DNA of 64,000 bases, taken from positions 1-64,000 of the forward strand of contig NZ_VXCA01000004.1 of assembly GCF_011369485.1 (NCBI RefSeq). Direction: 5' to 3'. Made by a program: the position numbers and the translations under genes. This DNA is from Pseudomonas atagonensis. GTDB lineage: Bacteria > Pseudomonadota > Gammaproteobacteria > Pseudomonadales > Pseudomonadaceae. Under the pieces are notes generated by a model. That model searched no databases. It was not told the origin of the DNA and was given only the letters and a program-made list of their open reading frames with translations. Shown piece by piece: positions 9,194 to 20,911 of this stretch; position 1 is the first letter of the stretch, and every line of letters starts with the position of its first letter.

Positions 9194-10840
9194 ATGTTTA
9201 AAAAAGTGAACACAGCCTTGCTGGGTCTGGCTTTGGCGATGGGGATGTCGTCCGCCAATGCTGACGAAGCAAAGAAAGTCGACGTCCTGCTGATCGGCGG
9301 CGGCATCATGAGCACCACCCTGGGTGTGTGGATCAATGAGCTGGAACCAAGCTGGTCGATGGAAATGGTCGAGCGTCTTGACGGCGTCGCCCTGGAAAGC
9401 TCCAACGGCTGGAACAACGCCGGTACCGGTCACTCGGCGCTGGCCGAGCTGAACTACACCCCGGAAGATGACAAGGGCAACGTCACGATCCCGAAAGCGG
9501 TCGAGATCAACGAAGCGTTCCAGGTCTCCCGTCAGTTCTGGGCCTGGCAGGTTCAGCAAGGTGTTCTGAAGAACCCTCGCTCGTTCATCAACACCACTCC
9601 GCACATGAGCTTTGTGTGGGGCGATGACAACATCAAGTTCCTGAAAAAGCGCTACGAAGCCCTGCAAGCGAGCCCGCTGTTCGCCGGCATGCAGTACTCC
9701 GAAGACCCGGCTGTGATCAAGAAGTGGGTTCCGTTGATGATGGAAGGGCGTGACCCGAACCAGAAAATCGCGGCCACCTGGAGCCCGCTGGGCACCGACA
9801 TGAACTTCGGCGAAATCACTCGCCAGTTCGCCGGTTACCTGCAGACCAAGCCTAACTTCAACTTGAAACTGTCCAGCGAAGTGCAGGACATCACCAAGAA
9901 CGAAGACGGCACCTGGCGCGTCAGCTACAAAAACCTGAAAGACGGCACCAAAACCGAAACCGACGCCAAGTTCGTGTTCATCGGCGCTGGCGGCGGCGCT
10001 CTGCACCTGCTGCAGAAGTCGGGCATTCCTGAAGCCAAGGAATACGCTGGCTTCCCGGTAGGCGGCTCGTTCCTGGTGACCGATAACCCGGCCATCGCCG
10101 AGCAGCACCTGGCCAAGGCCTACGGTAAAGCGTCGGTTGGCGCACCACCGATGTCGGTTCCGCACCTGGACACCCGTGTTCTGGACGGCAAGCGCGTCAT
10201 CCTGTTTGGCCCGTTCGCGACCTTCAGCACCAAGTTCCTGAAAGAAGGCTCGTACCTGGACCTGCTGACCAGCACCACCACCCACAACATCTGGCCTATG
10301 ACCAAGGTCGGCATCAAGGAATACCCGCTGGTCGAGTACCTTGCTGGCCAGTTGATGCTGTCGGATGAAGACCGTCTGAACGCGCTGAAGGAATACTTCC
10401 CGAACGCCAAAGCCGAAGACTGGCGCCTGTGGCAAGCCGGCCAACGCGTGCAAATCATCAAGCGTGATGAAGCCGCTGGTGGCGTGCTGAAACTGGGCAC
10501 CGAAATCGTTGCTGCACAAGACGGCTCGATCGCCGGTCTGCTGGGCGCATCGCCAGGCGCGTCGACCGCTGCACCGATCATGCTGAGCGTGCTGCAGAAA
10601 GTCTTCAAAGACAAAGTCGCAACGCCTGAGTGGCAAGCCAAGCTGCACCAGATCGTTCCAAGCTACGGCACCCAGCTGAACAACGATCCAGCCAAAGTGG
10701 CTGCAGAGTGGGCTTACACTGCCAAAATCCTCGAACTGCCGACACCTCCAGTGATCGGTCAGGCTGCTGCTCCGGCTGCACCTGCAGCTGAAAAAGCTGA
10801 AGCACCGAAGGAAAATGCTGCACGTGACATGGCTCTGTAA
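9194..10840 (+). CDS. mqo: malate:quinone oxidoreductase
   Basis: A 548-residue FAD enzyme that oxidises malate to oxaloacetate and passes electrons to quinone. Residues 1-23 form a signal-like segment ending SANA, followed by the FAD-binding [16 protein letters not shown] (about 29-44). Family segments [20 protein letters not shown] and [16 protein letters not shown] are present. The C-terminal 30 residues are an Ala/Pro/Glu-rich tail. The ATG at 9194 follows AGGTG by five bases; a GTG three codons upstream is less likely. A strong terminator follows, so the gene is probably monocistronic. Confidence 0.96.
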   Translation: MFKKVNTALLGLALAMGMSSANADEAKKVDVLLIGGGIMSTTLGVWINELEPSWSMEMVERLDGVALESSNGWNNAGTGHSALAELNYTPEDDKGNVTIPKAVEINEAFQVSRQFWAWQVQQGVLKNPRSFINTTPHMSFVWGDDNIKFLKKRYEALQASPLFAGMQYSEDPAVIKKWVPLMMEGRDPNQKIAATWSPLGTDMNFGEITRQFAGYLQTKPNFNLKLSSEVQDITKNEDGTWRVSYKNLKDGTKTETDAKFVFIGAGGGALHLLQKSGIPEAKEYAGFPVGGSFLVTDNPAIAEQHLAKAYGKASVGAPPMSVPHLDTRVLDGKRVILFGPFATFSTKFLKEGSYLDLLTSTTTHNIWPMTKVGIKEYPLVEYLAGQLMLSDEDRLNALKEYFPNAKAEDWRLWQAGQRVQIIKRDEAAGGVLKLGTEIVAAQDGSIAGLLGASPGASTAAPIMLSVLQKVFKDKVATPEWQAKLHQIVPSYGTQLNNDPAKVAAEWAYTAKILELPTPPVIGQAAAPAAPAAEKAEAPKENAARDMAL

Positions 10841-10857
10841 TTAGATCCCTGACACAC

Positions 10858-10895
10858 AAAGCCCACTGAGCCGGCAACGGTCAGTGGGCTTTTTT
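10858..10895 (+). terminator. rho-independent terminator after mqo
   Basis: The arm AAGCCCACTGA pairs perfectly with TCAGTGGGCTT around a GCCGGCAACGG loop, followed by a T run, 18 bases after the mqo stop. Confidence 0.9.
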
Positions 10896-10918
10896 GTGCC
10901 TGTGTCGTTGCCTGACGA

Positions 10919-11347
10919 TCAGGCTTTGGCGGCGGCCAGATAAGCCCCGAGCCGTCGTCCCATTTCCTCTCCCAACGCCTGCAAGCCACTGAGCGGGCGC
11001 ACCATCACTTCAAACTCGACGATCTTGCCGTGCTCGTCGAAGCGAATCATGTCGATCCCTTTCAGTTCCTTCGCGCCGACGTTGGCGCTGAATTCCAGAA
11101 TCACGTTCAGCCCATCCGCTGTCGCCAGTTCGCGGTGGTATTTGAAATCTTCGAACACGTTGAACACGGTGTTGAGGATCATCGAAACCACCGGCGCGCC
11201 GGGGTAGGGCGTGTGCGCCATCGGCGAGCGGAACACGGCGTTGGCATCGAGCAATTCGGGCAGGGCAGTCAAATTGCCGGTGTGGATCATTTCGTGCCAG
11301 CGCTTCAGGGATTCGGCGACGTTGGTTTGCAGTTTCAGGTCAGTCAT
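10919..11347 (-). CDS. NTF2-like / SnoaL-like protein
   Basis: A 142-residue cytoplasmic protein from MTDLKLQTNVAESLKRWHEMI. It has the NTF2-like pattern of short domain helices, a segment LLDANAVFRSPM, and a strand pair around KGIDMIRFDEHGKIVEFEVMVRPL. Such SnoaL-like proteins include small isomerases, hydrolases and uncharacterised binding proteins. The start at 11347 is supported by GGAGTGGAA directly upstream. It converges on mqo and shares the terminator region. Confidence 0.75.
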   Translation of the reverse strand: MTDLKLQTNVAESLKRWHEMIHTGNLTALPELLDANAVFRSPMAHTPYPGAPVVSMILNTVFNVFEDFKYHRELATADGLNVILEFSANVGAKELKGIDMIRFDEHGKIVEFEVMVRPLSGLQALGEEMGRRLGAYLAAAKA

Positions 11348-11613
11348 TTCCACTCCGGGAGGGTTGTTGTTCTTCAGACGATGGCAATGACTGTAGATCA
11401 AAGCGCTCGAATGGAAACCTTCAGTGCCGAGCTGAATACCGCCACATGACCGAAGCGGATCAGATGTTCATCTGATCCGTATTTTTTCACTGAATCTGCC
11501 TCTGTCACCGGCTCAGTCATCCGCGCAAAATGCCCCTGCGTTACGGTCACTCGCGGCAGTCCTTCATCCCGAAGCGCCCCGTGCACCGCAAGCTCAGCAT
11601 TGAGGAGAGCAAC

Positions 11614-11697
11614 ATGAACAAGATGGCGATTTTCCTGGGTGGATTTCTGACATTGACCATTCTGATCGGCATGCTCGCGACGATTTCTCCGGTCTGA
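11614..11697 (+). CDS. 27-residue single-span membrane microprotein
   Basis: A short reading frame, MNKMAIFLGGFLTLTILIGM followed by LATISPV, preceded by a good ribosome site (GAGGAGAGCAAC). Residues 5-25 are almost entirely hydrophobic and could form one transmembrane helix. Its isolated position between an NTF2-like gene and a Nudix gene gives no functional hint. Small membrane proteins of this type often modulate larger membrane complexes, but the partner here is unknown. Not a proven gene. Confidence 0.55.
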   Translation: MNKMAIFLGGFLTLTILIGMLATISPV

Positions 11698-11771
11698 CTT
11701 GACCGCCGCGGGTGTGTTGCGTGAATCGTGTTTAAATGCCGCGCCTCACACCTGCAAATGGATTTCAGACC

Positions 11772-12218
11772 ATGGCTGAACAGCGTATTCGCGCACTCGC
11801 ACTCTGTATTTTTCACCACAACGGCAAGATTCTGGTTAACCGGTTTGTCGACCCCGTCAGCCAGCAAATCTGCTTTCGCCCCCTCGGCGGCGGTATTGAA
11901 TTCGGCGAGACGAGCGCCGAAGCCATCGAACGTGAGGTACAGGAGGAGCTGGGTCTTTCCATGACCGACAAGCGCTTGCTCGGGACGCTGGAAAGTCTGT
12001 TCATCTACAACGGCAAACCGGGGCATGAGTTCGTTCAGGTGTATGACGCCCGTTTCGAAGATGCCCGCGTCTATGAGCAAGAGCAGATTGCCGGCAAGGA
12101 AAGTGACGGTTCGCCTTTCTCGGCGAGCTGGCATGACAGTTCAAGTTTCAGCGAGCAATCGCCTCTGGTACCCAAAGGTTTGTTCGAGCTGCTGAAGGAC
12201 GCCGGGCGACTCAAGTAA
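11772..12218 (+). CDS. Nudix hydrolase
   Basis: A 148-residue protein with a complete Nudix box at residues 40-62 (GGIEFGETSAEAIEREVQEE, then LGL), matching GX5EX7REUXEEXGU. The enzyme should hydrolyse a nucleoside diphosphate linked to another moiety; the substrate cannot be read from sequence. The N-terminal strand RALALCIFHHNGKILVNR is typical of the fold. The ATG at 11772 is chosen because the upstream extension is not protein-like. A hairpin terminator follows. Confidence 0.9.
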   Translation: MAEQRIRALALCIFHHNGKILVNRFVDPVSQQICFRPLGGGIEFGETSAEAIEREVQEELGLSMTDKRLLGTLESLFIYNGKPGHEFVQVYDARFEDARVYEQEQIAGKESDGSPFSASWHDSSSFSEQSPLVPKGLFELLKDAGRLK

Positions 12219-12230
12219 ATGCCCATTGGA

Positions 12231-12285
12231 AAAGGATTGATGGATAACGAACTCATCCGGGTTCGCCAAGCCATCAATCCTTTTT
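12231..12285 (+). terminator. hairpin terminator after the Nudix gene
   Basis: AAAGGATTGATGG (12231-12243) pairs perfectly with CCATCAATCCTTT (12271-12283), a 13-bp stem with a 27-base loop followed by TT. The long loop is unusual for an intrinsic terminator. Confidence 0.65.
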
Positions 12286-12394
12286 GCGTTTCAGATCGCG
12301 CATCTCCCAGCGGGACGGGCAGGTAAAAACAGCATTCGGTATTAGACTCCCAGCAAGTTCCGACTCGGGAAGTGCCCGGCATGTTGAATTCGTC

Positions 12395-13606
12395 ATGGAC
12401 TCGTTGATTACCGCCGCCAGCAGGGCGCTGTCCGCTGGCGATCCGCTGGGCGCCTTGAACTATGTCGCCCTGCGCGATGATCCGCCGGCGCTGGCCTTGC
12501 GAGGCATCGCCATGGCTCAACTGGGCGATCTGCAGCGTGCGAAGCTTTTGCTGCAACGGGCGGTCAAGGCGTTCGGTGACAACGAGCCGCTGGCGCGAGC
12601 CCGTTGTCGGGTGGCCGAGGCGGAAGTGGCGCTGGCGGCGCGGGATCTGGCCTGGCCGGTGCAGGCACTGGAGGCCGCGCGGCGGGTTTTGCAGGAACAC
12701 GGTGATGGAGTCAACGCCGCACATGCGCGGTACTTGCAGATCCGCCGGTTGTTGCTGATCGGTGAACTGGATGACGCGCAAACGCTGCTCGGTGATCTCG
12801 CCCCAACCACTCTGCCACCGGCGCTGCGTGCGGCCCATGAGTTAGTCGCCGCGGGCATCGCCTTGCGGCGGGTGCAGGCGCAGGCTGCAGAGGTCGCGTT
12901 GGTCCGTGCACAACGGGCGGCGGAGCAGGCTGGAATTCCTTCTCTGAGTGCCGAAATCGAGCACGCCAGACACCTTCTCGAAAGACCAGCCGCGCGATTG
13001 ACCCGCGCGGGGCAGTCGCAGTCGGTGACGCTGGCTGAAGTAGAAACCTTGTTTGCCTCGACATCCCTGGTCATCGATGCCTGCCGTTACAACGTGCGCG
13101 GCGCCGGCATGACCGTGGCGCTGGCCAGCAGACCGGTATTGTTCCATCTTGCCCGCCTGCTCGCCGAAGCCTGGCCCGGCGATGTGTCCAGAGAAGTGCT
13201 GATCGCCAAGGCGTTCCGCTTGAAACTCAGCGATGACTCCCATCGCGTGCGCCTGCGGGTCGAAATCGGTCGCTTGCGCGCGGCGCTGCAGCCCTTGGCG
13301 AGCATCACCGCGACCCGTCAGGGGTTTACATTACAGGCAAGCGATGTGGCGCTGCTGACGTTGCCCGTTGAGGACAAATACGCCGCGTTGCTGGCCATGC
13401 TCGCCGACGGCGAAGCGTGGTCGAGTTCGGCACTGGCGCTGGCTCTGGGCAACAGTCAGCGTCAGGTGCAACGTGCGCTGGAAGCGCTGGCTTCTGAAGA
13501 CAAGGTGCAGGCATTCGGTCTTGGCCGGGCGCGACGCTGGATGACGCCGCCCGTGCCGGGATTCGCGACGATCTTGTTACTCCCGGTGTCGCTGGGCAAT
13601 GGCTAG
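12395..13606 (+). CDS. helix-rich, TPR-like protein with a C-terminal DNA-binding-type domain
   Basis: A 403-residue protein. Residues 1-210 are Ala/Leu-rich helical repeats (LARARCRVAEAEVALAARDL) like a TPR or SARP-type bacterial transcriptional activation region. The C-terminal half (about 260-390) contains DVSREVLIAKAFRLKLSDDS and RVRLRVEIGRLRAAL, resembling a winged-helix OmpR/SARP-like domain, then ALALALGNSQRQVQRALEAL, resembling a second helix-turn-helix. It is probably a transcriptional regulator. Its last eight bases overlap a possible upstream start of the beta-propeller gene, whose likely start is 32 bases downstream, so the two are likely co-expressed. Confidence 0.65.
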   Translation: MDSLITAASRALSAGDPLGALNYVALRDDPPALALRGIAMAQLGDLQRAKLLLQRAVKAFGDNEPLARARCRVAEAEVALAARDLAWPVQALEAARRVLQEHGDGVNAAHARYLQIRRLLLIGELDDAQTLLGDLAPTTLPPALRAAHELVAAGIALRRVQAQAAEVALVRAQRAAEQAGIPSLSAEIEHARHLLERPAARLTRAGQSQSVTLAEVETLFASTSLVIDACRYNVRGAGMTVALASRPVLFHLARLLAEAWPGDVSREVLIAKAFRLKLSDDSHRVRLRVEIGRLRAALQPLASITATRQGFTLQASDVALLTLPVEDKYAALLAMLADGEAWSSSALALALGNSQRQVQRALEALASEDKVQAFGLGRARRWMTPPVPGFATILLLPVSLGNG

Positions 13607-13637
13607 TCTGGCCTCACACACCCACGAGGAAGTCACC

Positions 13638-14270
13638 ATGAAACAGGCAAACGCAGAAATCGTTCGTGAATACGGCCCGTTTGACGGCATTGAAGGTGTT
13701 CACGGCGTCACCTTCGACGGCCGCCAGGTTTGGTTCGCCAGTGACGGCCAGCTCAATGCGCTGGACCCGGCCAGCGGCGAAACAGTGCGCACGATCAAAG
13801 TCAGTGCCGATGGCGGGACCGCCTTCGACGGCAAGCACTTGTTCCAGATCGCCGACCGTCGAATCAACAAGATCGACCCGGCCACCGGGCGCGTACTCCA
13901 TACCATTCCGGCACCGGGCGATGGTGGCGACTCGGGCATGGCCTGGGCCGAGGGCACGTTGTGGGTCGGGCAATACCGTGACCGCAAGATCCACCAGATT
14001 GATCCAGAGACCGGCAAAGTCCTGCGTACCCTCGAATCAAACCGCTTTGTCACCGGCGTGACCTGGGTCGATGGTGCACTGTGGCATGGCACCTGGGAAG
14101 GCGAGGAAAGCGAGATTCGGCGGATCGATCTGGCCAACGGCGAGGTACTGGAAAGTCTGGCATTGCCCGCCGGCGTCGGCGTCTCCGGGCTGGAGGCCGA
14201 TGGGGGTGAGCGGTTCTACTGCGGCGGCGGCAACAGCAGCAAGGTGCGGGCAGTGCGTCGGCCAAAATGA
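13638..14270 (+). CDS. cytoplasmic beta-propeller (glutamine cyclotransferase/YVTN-like) protein
   Basis: A 210-residue protein built of repeating beta-propeller units: VHGVTFDGRQVWFAS, NALDPASGETVRTIK, NKIDPATGRVLHTI, HQIDPETGKVLRTLE and RRIDLANGEVLESL. The repeated IDPxTGxVLxT strand pattern resembles SMP-30, YVTN and glutaminyl-peptide cyclotransferase-like propellers. No signal peptide is visible. The ATG at 13638 follows GAGGAAGTCACC. It is adjacent to the putative regulator upstream; the substrate is unknown. Confidence 0.75.
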   Translation: MKQANAEIVREYGPFDGIEGVHGVTFDGRQVWFASDGQLNALDPASGETVRTIKVSADGGTAFDGKHLFQIADRRINKIDPATGRVLHTIPAPGDGGDSGMAWAEGTLWVGQYRDRKIHQIDPETGKVLRTLESNRFVTGVTWVDGALWHGTWEGEESEIRRIDLANGEVLESLALPAGVGVSGLEADGGERFYCGGGNSSKVRAVRRPK

Positions 14271-14289
14271 TGCAGGGTGTCTGCACTGG

Positions 14290-14390
14290 CTTCTTCGCGG
14301 GCAAGCCCGGCTCCCACAGGAATTGAGGTACTGATCCGACTTCAGCCACACCACAAACCCTGTGGGAGCGGGCTTGCCCGCGAAGAGGCC
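14290..14390. repeat. inverted pair of REP sequences
   Basis: A left copy (TTCGCGGGCAAGCCCGGCTC, about 14294-14313) and an inverted right copy (CTGTGGGAGCGGGCTTGCCC, about 14360-14379) lie between two convergent genes, the propeller gene and the hydrolase gene. Confidence 0.88.
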
Positions 14391-14425
14391 AGCCCGCAAA
14401 CAAATAATTCGCCTGCAGACAACGA

Positions 14426-15196
14426 TCAGCGATTCAACACATCCCCCATCCACTCCAGATACTGCGCACGCTCGGATATCGAGTTGTGCCCCGAATCCGG
14501 CACCACCCTCAGCGTCGCCACGCCTTTGGGAAAGTTGCCCAGCAGCCGTTCCGTACTGTCCCGTGCAATCACCTCATCGTCGCTCGCCGCCAGTAACAGA
14601 GTCGGCACGCGAATGTGCGCCGCGTACTTGCCCGACTCGAAACGATCCTTGAGCAGCCACTTCACCGGCACCCACGGGTATTGGCGAGCGGCGATTTCTT
14701 CGAGGCTGTTGTAAGGCGTGACCAGAATCAGCTGCGCCACGGGCCGCTGACTGGCCAGCCTGACCGCCACGCCCGAGCCCAGACTGCGCCCGATCAACGA
14801 CACCTGCGGATGGCTGGCGTAGACCTGATCGAACAGCGCCAGTGCATCCTCGGCAATCGCTTCTTCGGACGCAGAGCCACCGCTGCCGCCGAAGCCCCGG
14901 TAGTGCAGCAGGTAGATCGCGTAATCGGGAAATGCCCGGGAGAACTCCGGAAGATTGTGCGAGACGTCCTCGGCATTGCCGCCGAAATAGATCAGCGCGC
15001 GTGAGCCTGCGCGCTCGCGGGTGGTGACCCAGATATCTGCATCCGGCATCGACAGTTTCAGTCGCGATTCGCTCGCTGCAGGCGCGTCGGGCTGGGGGAA
15101 ATAGATCAGCGAGCGCTGAAAAAAGAACAGCGCGGCGCACAGTACCAGGTACACGGCAACGATCAGGGCGACGAGCGACATCAGGGTTCGGGACAT
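14426..15196 (-). CDS. membrane-anchored alpha/beta hydrolase (ABHD13/BEM46-like)
   Basis: A 256-residue protein with an N-terminal membrane anchor (about residues 4-26). The hydrolase fold shows an oxyanion-type segment YFGGNAEDV, the nucleophile elbow GRSLGSG with Ser138, Asp207 in AASDDEVI and His237 in DSGHNSI as the likely triad. The arrangement matches ABHD13/BEM46-type serine hydrolases. The substrate (lipid, ester or peptide) is unknown. The active domain would lie on one membrane face, probably periplasmic. Transcribed alone, divergent from the aldo/keto reductase gene. Confidence 0.85.
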   Translation of the reverse strand: MSRTLMSLVALIVAVYLVLCAALFFFQRSLIYFPQPDAPAASESRLKLSMPDADIWVTTRERAGSRALIYFGGNAEDVSHNLPEFSRAFPDYAIYLLHYRGFGGSGGSASEEAIAEDALALFDQVYASHPQVSLIGRSLGSGVAVRLASQRPVAQLILVTPYNSLEEIAARQYPWVPVKWLLKDRFESGKYAAHIRVPTLLLAASDDEVIARDSTERLLGNFPKGVATLRVVPDSGHNSISERAQYLEWMGDVLNR

Positions 15197-15307
15197 TCGG
15201 CTACTTTTAACGGGGTGAGCGGGTGGAATTCGCAGTGTAGTTCAGCGGTTCGCCACGGCAGTCTGCGCACACAACATGCAACAGATCCACGCAGCAGGGG
15301 AACCAGC

Positions 15308-16252
15308 ATGAGCCACACTGAAGGTTACTCCCGTCGCCGATTGCTCACGCTGGCTGCCGGGGTTTCGGCGGTCTTCACCCTTGATCGGGCGCTGGCCACT
15401 GCCACGACGCCGACCGCCACAGGACAACAGACCATGCAGACCCGCGCGATCCCCTCCAGCTCCGAATTGATGCCCCTGGTCGGACTGGGCACCTATCGCG
15501 GTTTCGACGTCGGGCCTGGTGATCCGGCCTACAAGCAACTGCCGGCGGTGCTCGACGAACTGTTCGCCAAGGGCGGCACCGTCATCGACAGCTCGCCCAT
15601 GTATGGCCGCGCCGAACAGACCACCGGCGAATTGCTGTCGATCCACCAACCGCGTTCCCCTGCGTTTCTGGCGACCAAGGTCTGGACTCGCGGGCGCGAA
15701 GAGGGCATCGCGCAGATGGAGCAGTCGTTCAGCCTGCTGCGCACCGAGCGCATCGATCTGATGCAGATCCACAACCTGCTCGACTGGCAAACGCATCTGC
15801 CGACGTTGCGCGAATGGAAGGAGCGGGGTCGTATCCGCTACATCGGCATCACCCATTACACCCCCTCGGCCTATGACGAAGTGGAAGCTGTGCTGAAGGC
15901 CGAGCCACTGGATTTTCTGCAGATCAACTACGCCCTCGATGACCGTGGCGTGGAAAAACGCATCCTGCCGCTGTGCCGAGAACGCGGGGTGGCGGTGATC
16001 TGCAACCGGCCGTTCGGTGGCGATGGTTTGCTTGCAAGGCTCAAGGGCACACCGTTGCCGGCGTGGGTTTCGGATGTGCAGGTCAACAGTTGGCCGCAGC
16101 TGGCACTGAAGTTTCTGCTGGCACATCCGGCGGTGACGTGTGTGATTCCGGGGACGAGCAATTCGCGCTACATGGCCGAAAACGTCAGGGCCGGGTTCGG
16201 GCCGATGTTGACCGATGCGCAGCGGCATCAGTTGATTGCGCTGGTGGGTTAG
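15308..16252 (+). CDS. Tat-exported aldo/keto reductase
   Basis: A 314-residue NAD(P)H-dependent oxidoreductase. The N-terminus has a twin-arginine signal (SRRRLLTLAAGVSAVFTL), suggesting folded export with cofactor. The catalytic tetrad is recognisable: Asp94 and Tyr99 in DSSPMYGRAE, Lys124 in LATKVW and His155 in MQIHNLLDW. Late segments VTCVIPGTSN and NSRYMAEN fit the cofactor site. The start at 15308 is chosen because it begins the Tat signal; upstream codons are not protein-like. It ends six bases before the stop of a convergent LysR gene. Confidence 0.9.
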   Translation: MSHTEGYSRRRLLTLAAGVSAVFTLDRALATATTPTATGQQTMQTRAIPSSSELMPLVGLGTYRGFDVGPGDPAYKQLPAVLDELFAKGGTVIDSSPMYGRAEQTTGELLSIHQPRSPAFLATKVWTRGREEGIAQMEQSFSLLRTERIDLMQIHNLLDWQTHLPTLREWKERGRIRYIGITHYTPSAYDEVEAVLKAEPLDFLQINYALDDRGVEKRILPLCRERGVAVICNRPFGGDGLLARLKGTPLPAWVSDVQVNSWPQLALKFLLAHPAVTCVIPGTSNSRYMAENVRAGFGPMLTDAQRHQLIALVG

Positions 16253-16258
16253 GTTCGA

Positions 16259-17727
<1,469 letters not shown>

Positions 17728-17762
17728 CCTGCGCCCATTACCTCCCCTGATTCGGCTGTCCG

Positions 17763-19961
17763 TCAGATCATCGCCGGCAACGAGTCAAGAATCTTGTCCA
17801 GCGTGATCGGGTAGTCCCGCACCCTTGCGCCGGTGGCGTTGTAGATTGCATTGGCCACCGCCGCACTCACGCCGCAGATTCCCAGCTCGCCGACACCCTT
17901 GGCCTTCATGGGTGAGGACAGCGGATCGGTCTCATCGAGGAAAATCACTTCCTGATGCGGGATGTCGGCATGCACCGGCACCTCGTAACCTGCCAGATCA
18001 TGGTTGACGAAAAAGCCGAGTTTTTTGTCCACCGCCAGCTCTTCCATCAACGCCGCGCCGACGCCCATGGTCATTGCGCCGATCACCTGGCTGCGGGCCG
18101 CTTTCGGGTTGAGAATCCGCCCCGCCGCGCACACCGCGAGCATCCTTCGCACGCGCACTTCACCGGTGGCCGCGTCCACTGCGACTTCAACGAAGTGCGC
18201 GCCGAACGTCGACTGCTGATACTGCTTGGCGAGGTCGGCGAATTCGATGCTGTCTTCGGCGACGAGCGCACCGCTTTGCGCGGCGTTGCGCAGCGGTACG
18301 CTTTTGTTGCCGAGTCGCACCTGACCCTCGACAAATTCGGCTTTGTCCGCCGCCATGCCCAGCTTGCCGGCTACCGTTTCGCGCAGTTTCATGCACGCGG
18401 CATACACGCCTGCCGTCGAGCAGTTGGCGCCAAACTGGCCGCCGGAACCGGACGACACCGGGAAGTCCGAATCACCCAACCGCACGATGACATCGTCCAG
18501 TCCCACGCCCATCATTTCTGCCGCCGTCTGCGCGATGATCGTGTAGCTACCGGTGCCGATGTCGGTCATGTCGGTTTCCACCACCACTTTGCCGTCGCGC
18601 TCCAGCCGCACCCGTGCACCGGACTTCACTAGCAAGTTGTTGCGAATCGCCGCCGCCACGCCCATGCCGATCAGCCAGCGACCTTCACGTTGAGTGCCGG
18701 GTTGTGCGTGGCGTTTGTCCCAGCCAAAGCGCTCGGCGCCGGTTTGCAGGCATTCGATCAGACGGCGTTGGGAGAAGGGCCGCTCGGTTTTGACCGGGTC
18801 GACCTGGGTGTCATTGAGGATGCGGAACTGGATCGGATCGAGTTTGAGCTGTTCGGCCATCTCGTCCATGGCGATCTCCAGCACCATCAGCCCCGGGGTT
18901 TCGCCGGGGGCGCGCATGGCGTTGCCTTCCGGCAGATCGAGCGGTGCGAGGCGCATGCTGACCAGCCGGTTTTCCGCCGCGTAAAGCAGTTGGCTCGGTT
19001 GCGCCGCAACCTCGACCTTGCCCTCGGCGAGGTTGCCTGACCAGCCTTCGTGGGCGATGGCCGTGAGCTTGCCGTCAGCGGTGGCGCCCATGCGGATGCG
19101 CTGAATCGTCGCGGGGCGGTGCGTGGTGTTGTTGGCGATTTGTGGCCGCGCGAGGGCGACCTTGACCGGACGGTTGGCCAGGCGTGCGCCGAGGGCGGCG
19201 AGGATTGCGTCGGCGCGGACAAACAGTTTGCCGCCGAAACCACCGCCAATGTACGGCGAGACCAGGCGCACCTTGTCCTTGGGCAAACCGAGGGTGGCGG
19301 CGATGTCGCCGACGCTCCAGGCGATCATCTGATTGGACGTCCACAGGGTCAGTTGATCGCCTTTCCAGGCAGCCAGAGTCGCGTGCGGTTCCATCATTGC
19401 GTGGGACTGATCGGGAGTGCTGTAGGACTGGTCGAACTGCACCGCCGCGGCGCTGAAAGCACTGGCGAAATCGCCGTGGCTGACGTCGGGCAATTCGTCT
19501 TTCGGCTCGACACCCTGATTGCGCACGCTGGCCAGATCGAACGCACCCGCGTCGGCGACGTACTCGATTTTGACCAATTGGGCTGCAGCGCGAGCCTGCT
19601 CGAATGTCTCGGCAACCACTAGCGCCACGGCCTGATGGTAGTGCTGGATCTCGGGGCCGGCGAGCAAGTGCGCGGCGTTGTATTTGCCCTTGCCGAGCTT
19701 GCCGGCGTTGGCGGCAGTGACGATGGCCAGAACGCCGGGTGCGGCTTTTGCCTGCTCCAGATCCATGCTGTTGATGCGGCCCTTGGCGATGGCCGCGCCG
19801 ACCATGAAACCGTATGCCTGATTCGCCACAGCCTCGTGCTGCTCGTAGGCGTAAGGCGCTTGGCCGCTGGTTTTCAACCGGCCTTCGATGCGGTCGGTGG
19901 GTTTGCCAATCACCTTCAACTGATCGATCGGATTGGTCGTGGCGGGCGTGTCGAATTTCAT
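17763..19961 (-). CDS. paoC: periplasmic aldehyde oxidoreductase, molybdenum-binding subunit
   Basis: A 732-residue xanthine-oxidase-family large subunit, the same length as I recall for E. coli PaoC. It starts [20 protein letters not shown]. Motifs include [30 protein letters not shown] and [18 protein letters not shown]. The base Glu falls at residue 692 within KGVGELG, the position of the catalytic Glu in PaoC. It oxidises aromatic aldehydes using a molybdopterin cytosine dinucleotide centre. The start codon overlaps the paoB stop by four bases (ATGA). The frame stays open far upstream inside paoB, but that region is antisense-like and not protein-like. Confidence 0.93.
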   Translation of the reverse strand: MKFDTPATTNPIDQLKVIGKPTDRIEGRLKTSGQAPYAYEQHEAVANQAYGFMVGAAIAKGRINSMDLEQAKAAPGVLAIVTAANAGKLGKGKYNAAHLLAGPEIQHYHQAVALVVAETFEQARAAAQLVKIEYVADAGAFDLASVRNQGVEPKDELPDVSHGDFASAFSAAAVQFDQSYSTPDQSHAMMEPHATLAAWKGDQLTLWTSNQMIAWSVGDIAATLGLPKDKVRLVSPYIGGGFGGKLFVRADAILAALGARLANRPVKVALARPQIANNTTHRPATIQRIRMGATADGKLTAIAHEGWSGNLAEGKVEVAAQPSQLLYAAENRLVSMRLAPLDLPEGNAMRAPGETPGLMVLEIAMDEMAEQLKLDPIQFRILNDTQVDPVKTERPFSQRRLIECLQTGAERFGWDKRHAQPGTQREGRWLIGMGVAAAIRNNLLVKSGARVRLERDGKVVVETDMTDIGTGSYTIIAQTAAEMMGVGLDDVIVRLGDSDFPVSSGSGGQFGANCSTAGVYAACMKLRETVAGKLGMAADKAEFVEGQVRLGNKSVPLRNAAQSGALVAEDSIEFADLAKQYQQSTFGAHFVEVAVDAATGEVRVRRMLAVCAAGRILNPKAARSQVIGAMTMGVGAALMEELAVDKKLGFFVNHDLAGYEVPVHADIPHQEVIFLDETDPLSSPMKAKGVGELGICGVSAAVANAIYNATGARVRDYPITLDKILDSLPAMI

Positions 19962-20911
19962 GCTTCGTCCCTCGCTTGCGCCAACACCGAGCCGAGCGTG
20001 CGTTCGACCAGGGTCAGTTTGAATTGGTTGTCGTGGGTCGGTGTTGCACCGTCGAGCAAGCGCTGGCTGACGGCTTTCGCCCCTTGGCTCAGCAACGCTT
20101 CCGCCGCTTCGACCCGCCAGGGTTTCGGCGCGATGCCGCCGACCGCCACGCGACCGCTGCCGTCCTTTTGCAGGATCAGCCCGACCGAGACCAGCGCAAA
20201 CGCGTACGACGAGCGATCCCGCACCTTGTGATAAACATGCGTGCCGCCAACGGGGGCGGGCAAGGTCACCGAGGTGATGAACTCGCCGGGTGTCAGGCTG
20301 GTTTCGACGTTCGGAGTGTTGCCTGGCAGTTGATGGAAATCGGCCATGGCGATGCGGCGTGTACTGCCGTCGGGTTTGACCGTTTCGACCTGCGCATCCA
20401 GCGCGCGCAGGGCGATGGCCATGTCGCTGGGGTGCGTGGCGATGCACGCGGTGCTGACGCCGATGATGCCCAATTGCCGACTGACTCCGGCAATCGCCGC
20501 GCAACCACTGCCGGGATTGCGTTTGTTGCAGGCTTGATTGGTGTCGTAGAAGTACGGGCAGCGTGTGCGTTGCAGCAGGTTGCCGGCGGTGGTCGCCATG
20601 TTGCGCAACTGGCCGGAAGCGCCGGCAAGCAAGGCGCGGGAGAGCAGGGCGTAGTCCTTGCGCACGCGCGGGTCGGCGGCCAGATCAGTGTTGCGTACCA
20701 GTGCGCCAATGCGCAGGCCGCCCTCGGGTGTGGCTTCGATCTGATCCAGGCCCAAGTGATTGACGTCGATGAGTTGCAGCGGGGTTTCGATGTCGAGCTT
20801 CATCAGGTCGAGCAGGTTGGTGCCGCCGGCAATGAACTTCGCACCTTCGAGCTGAGCGGCCTGGGCAGCGGCGGCCGGGGAGTCGGCGCGCAGGTAAGTG
20901 AACGGTCTCAT
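19958..20911 (-). CDS. paoB: aldehyde oxidoreductase, FAD and [4Fe-4S] subunit
   Basis: A 317-residue FAD-binding subunit of the molybdenum hydroxylase complex. The FAD loop is [19 protein letters not shown], and residues 100-115 ([16 protein letters not shown]) match the family. Cysteines 118, 128, 137 and 156 lie in the insertion that binds an additional [4Fe-4S] cluster in the PaoB/YagS type, distinguishing it from plain XdhB. It is coupled by four-base overlaps to paoA upstream and paoC downstream. Confidence 0.92.
   Translation of the reverse strand: MRPFTYLRADSPAAAAQAAQLEGAKFIAGGTNLLDLMKLDIETPLQLIDVNHLGLDQIEATPEGGLRIGALVRNTDLAADPRVRKDYALLSRALLAGASGQLRNMATTAGNLLQRTRCPYFYDTNQACNKRNPGSGCAAIAGVSRQLGIIGVSTACIATHPSDMAIALRALDAQVETVKPDGSTRRIAMADFHQLPGNTPNVETSLTPGEFITSVTLPAPVGGTHVYHKVRDRSSYAFALVSVGLILQKDGSGRVAVGGIAPKPWRVEAAEALLSQGAKAVSQRLLDGATPTHDNQFKLTLVERTLGSVLAQARDEA

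Noticed and set aside
9179..10648. Long minus-strand frame opposite mqo
   Set aside because: No domain or ribosome site; antisense to a clear enzyme.
19962..20504. Upstream extension of paoC
   Set aside because: The extra 181 codons lie antiparallel in composition to paoB in the same strand and add Arg-rich non-conserved residues; the ATGA overlap start at 19961 fits family length.
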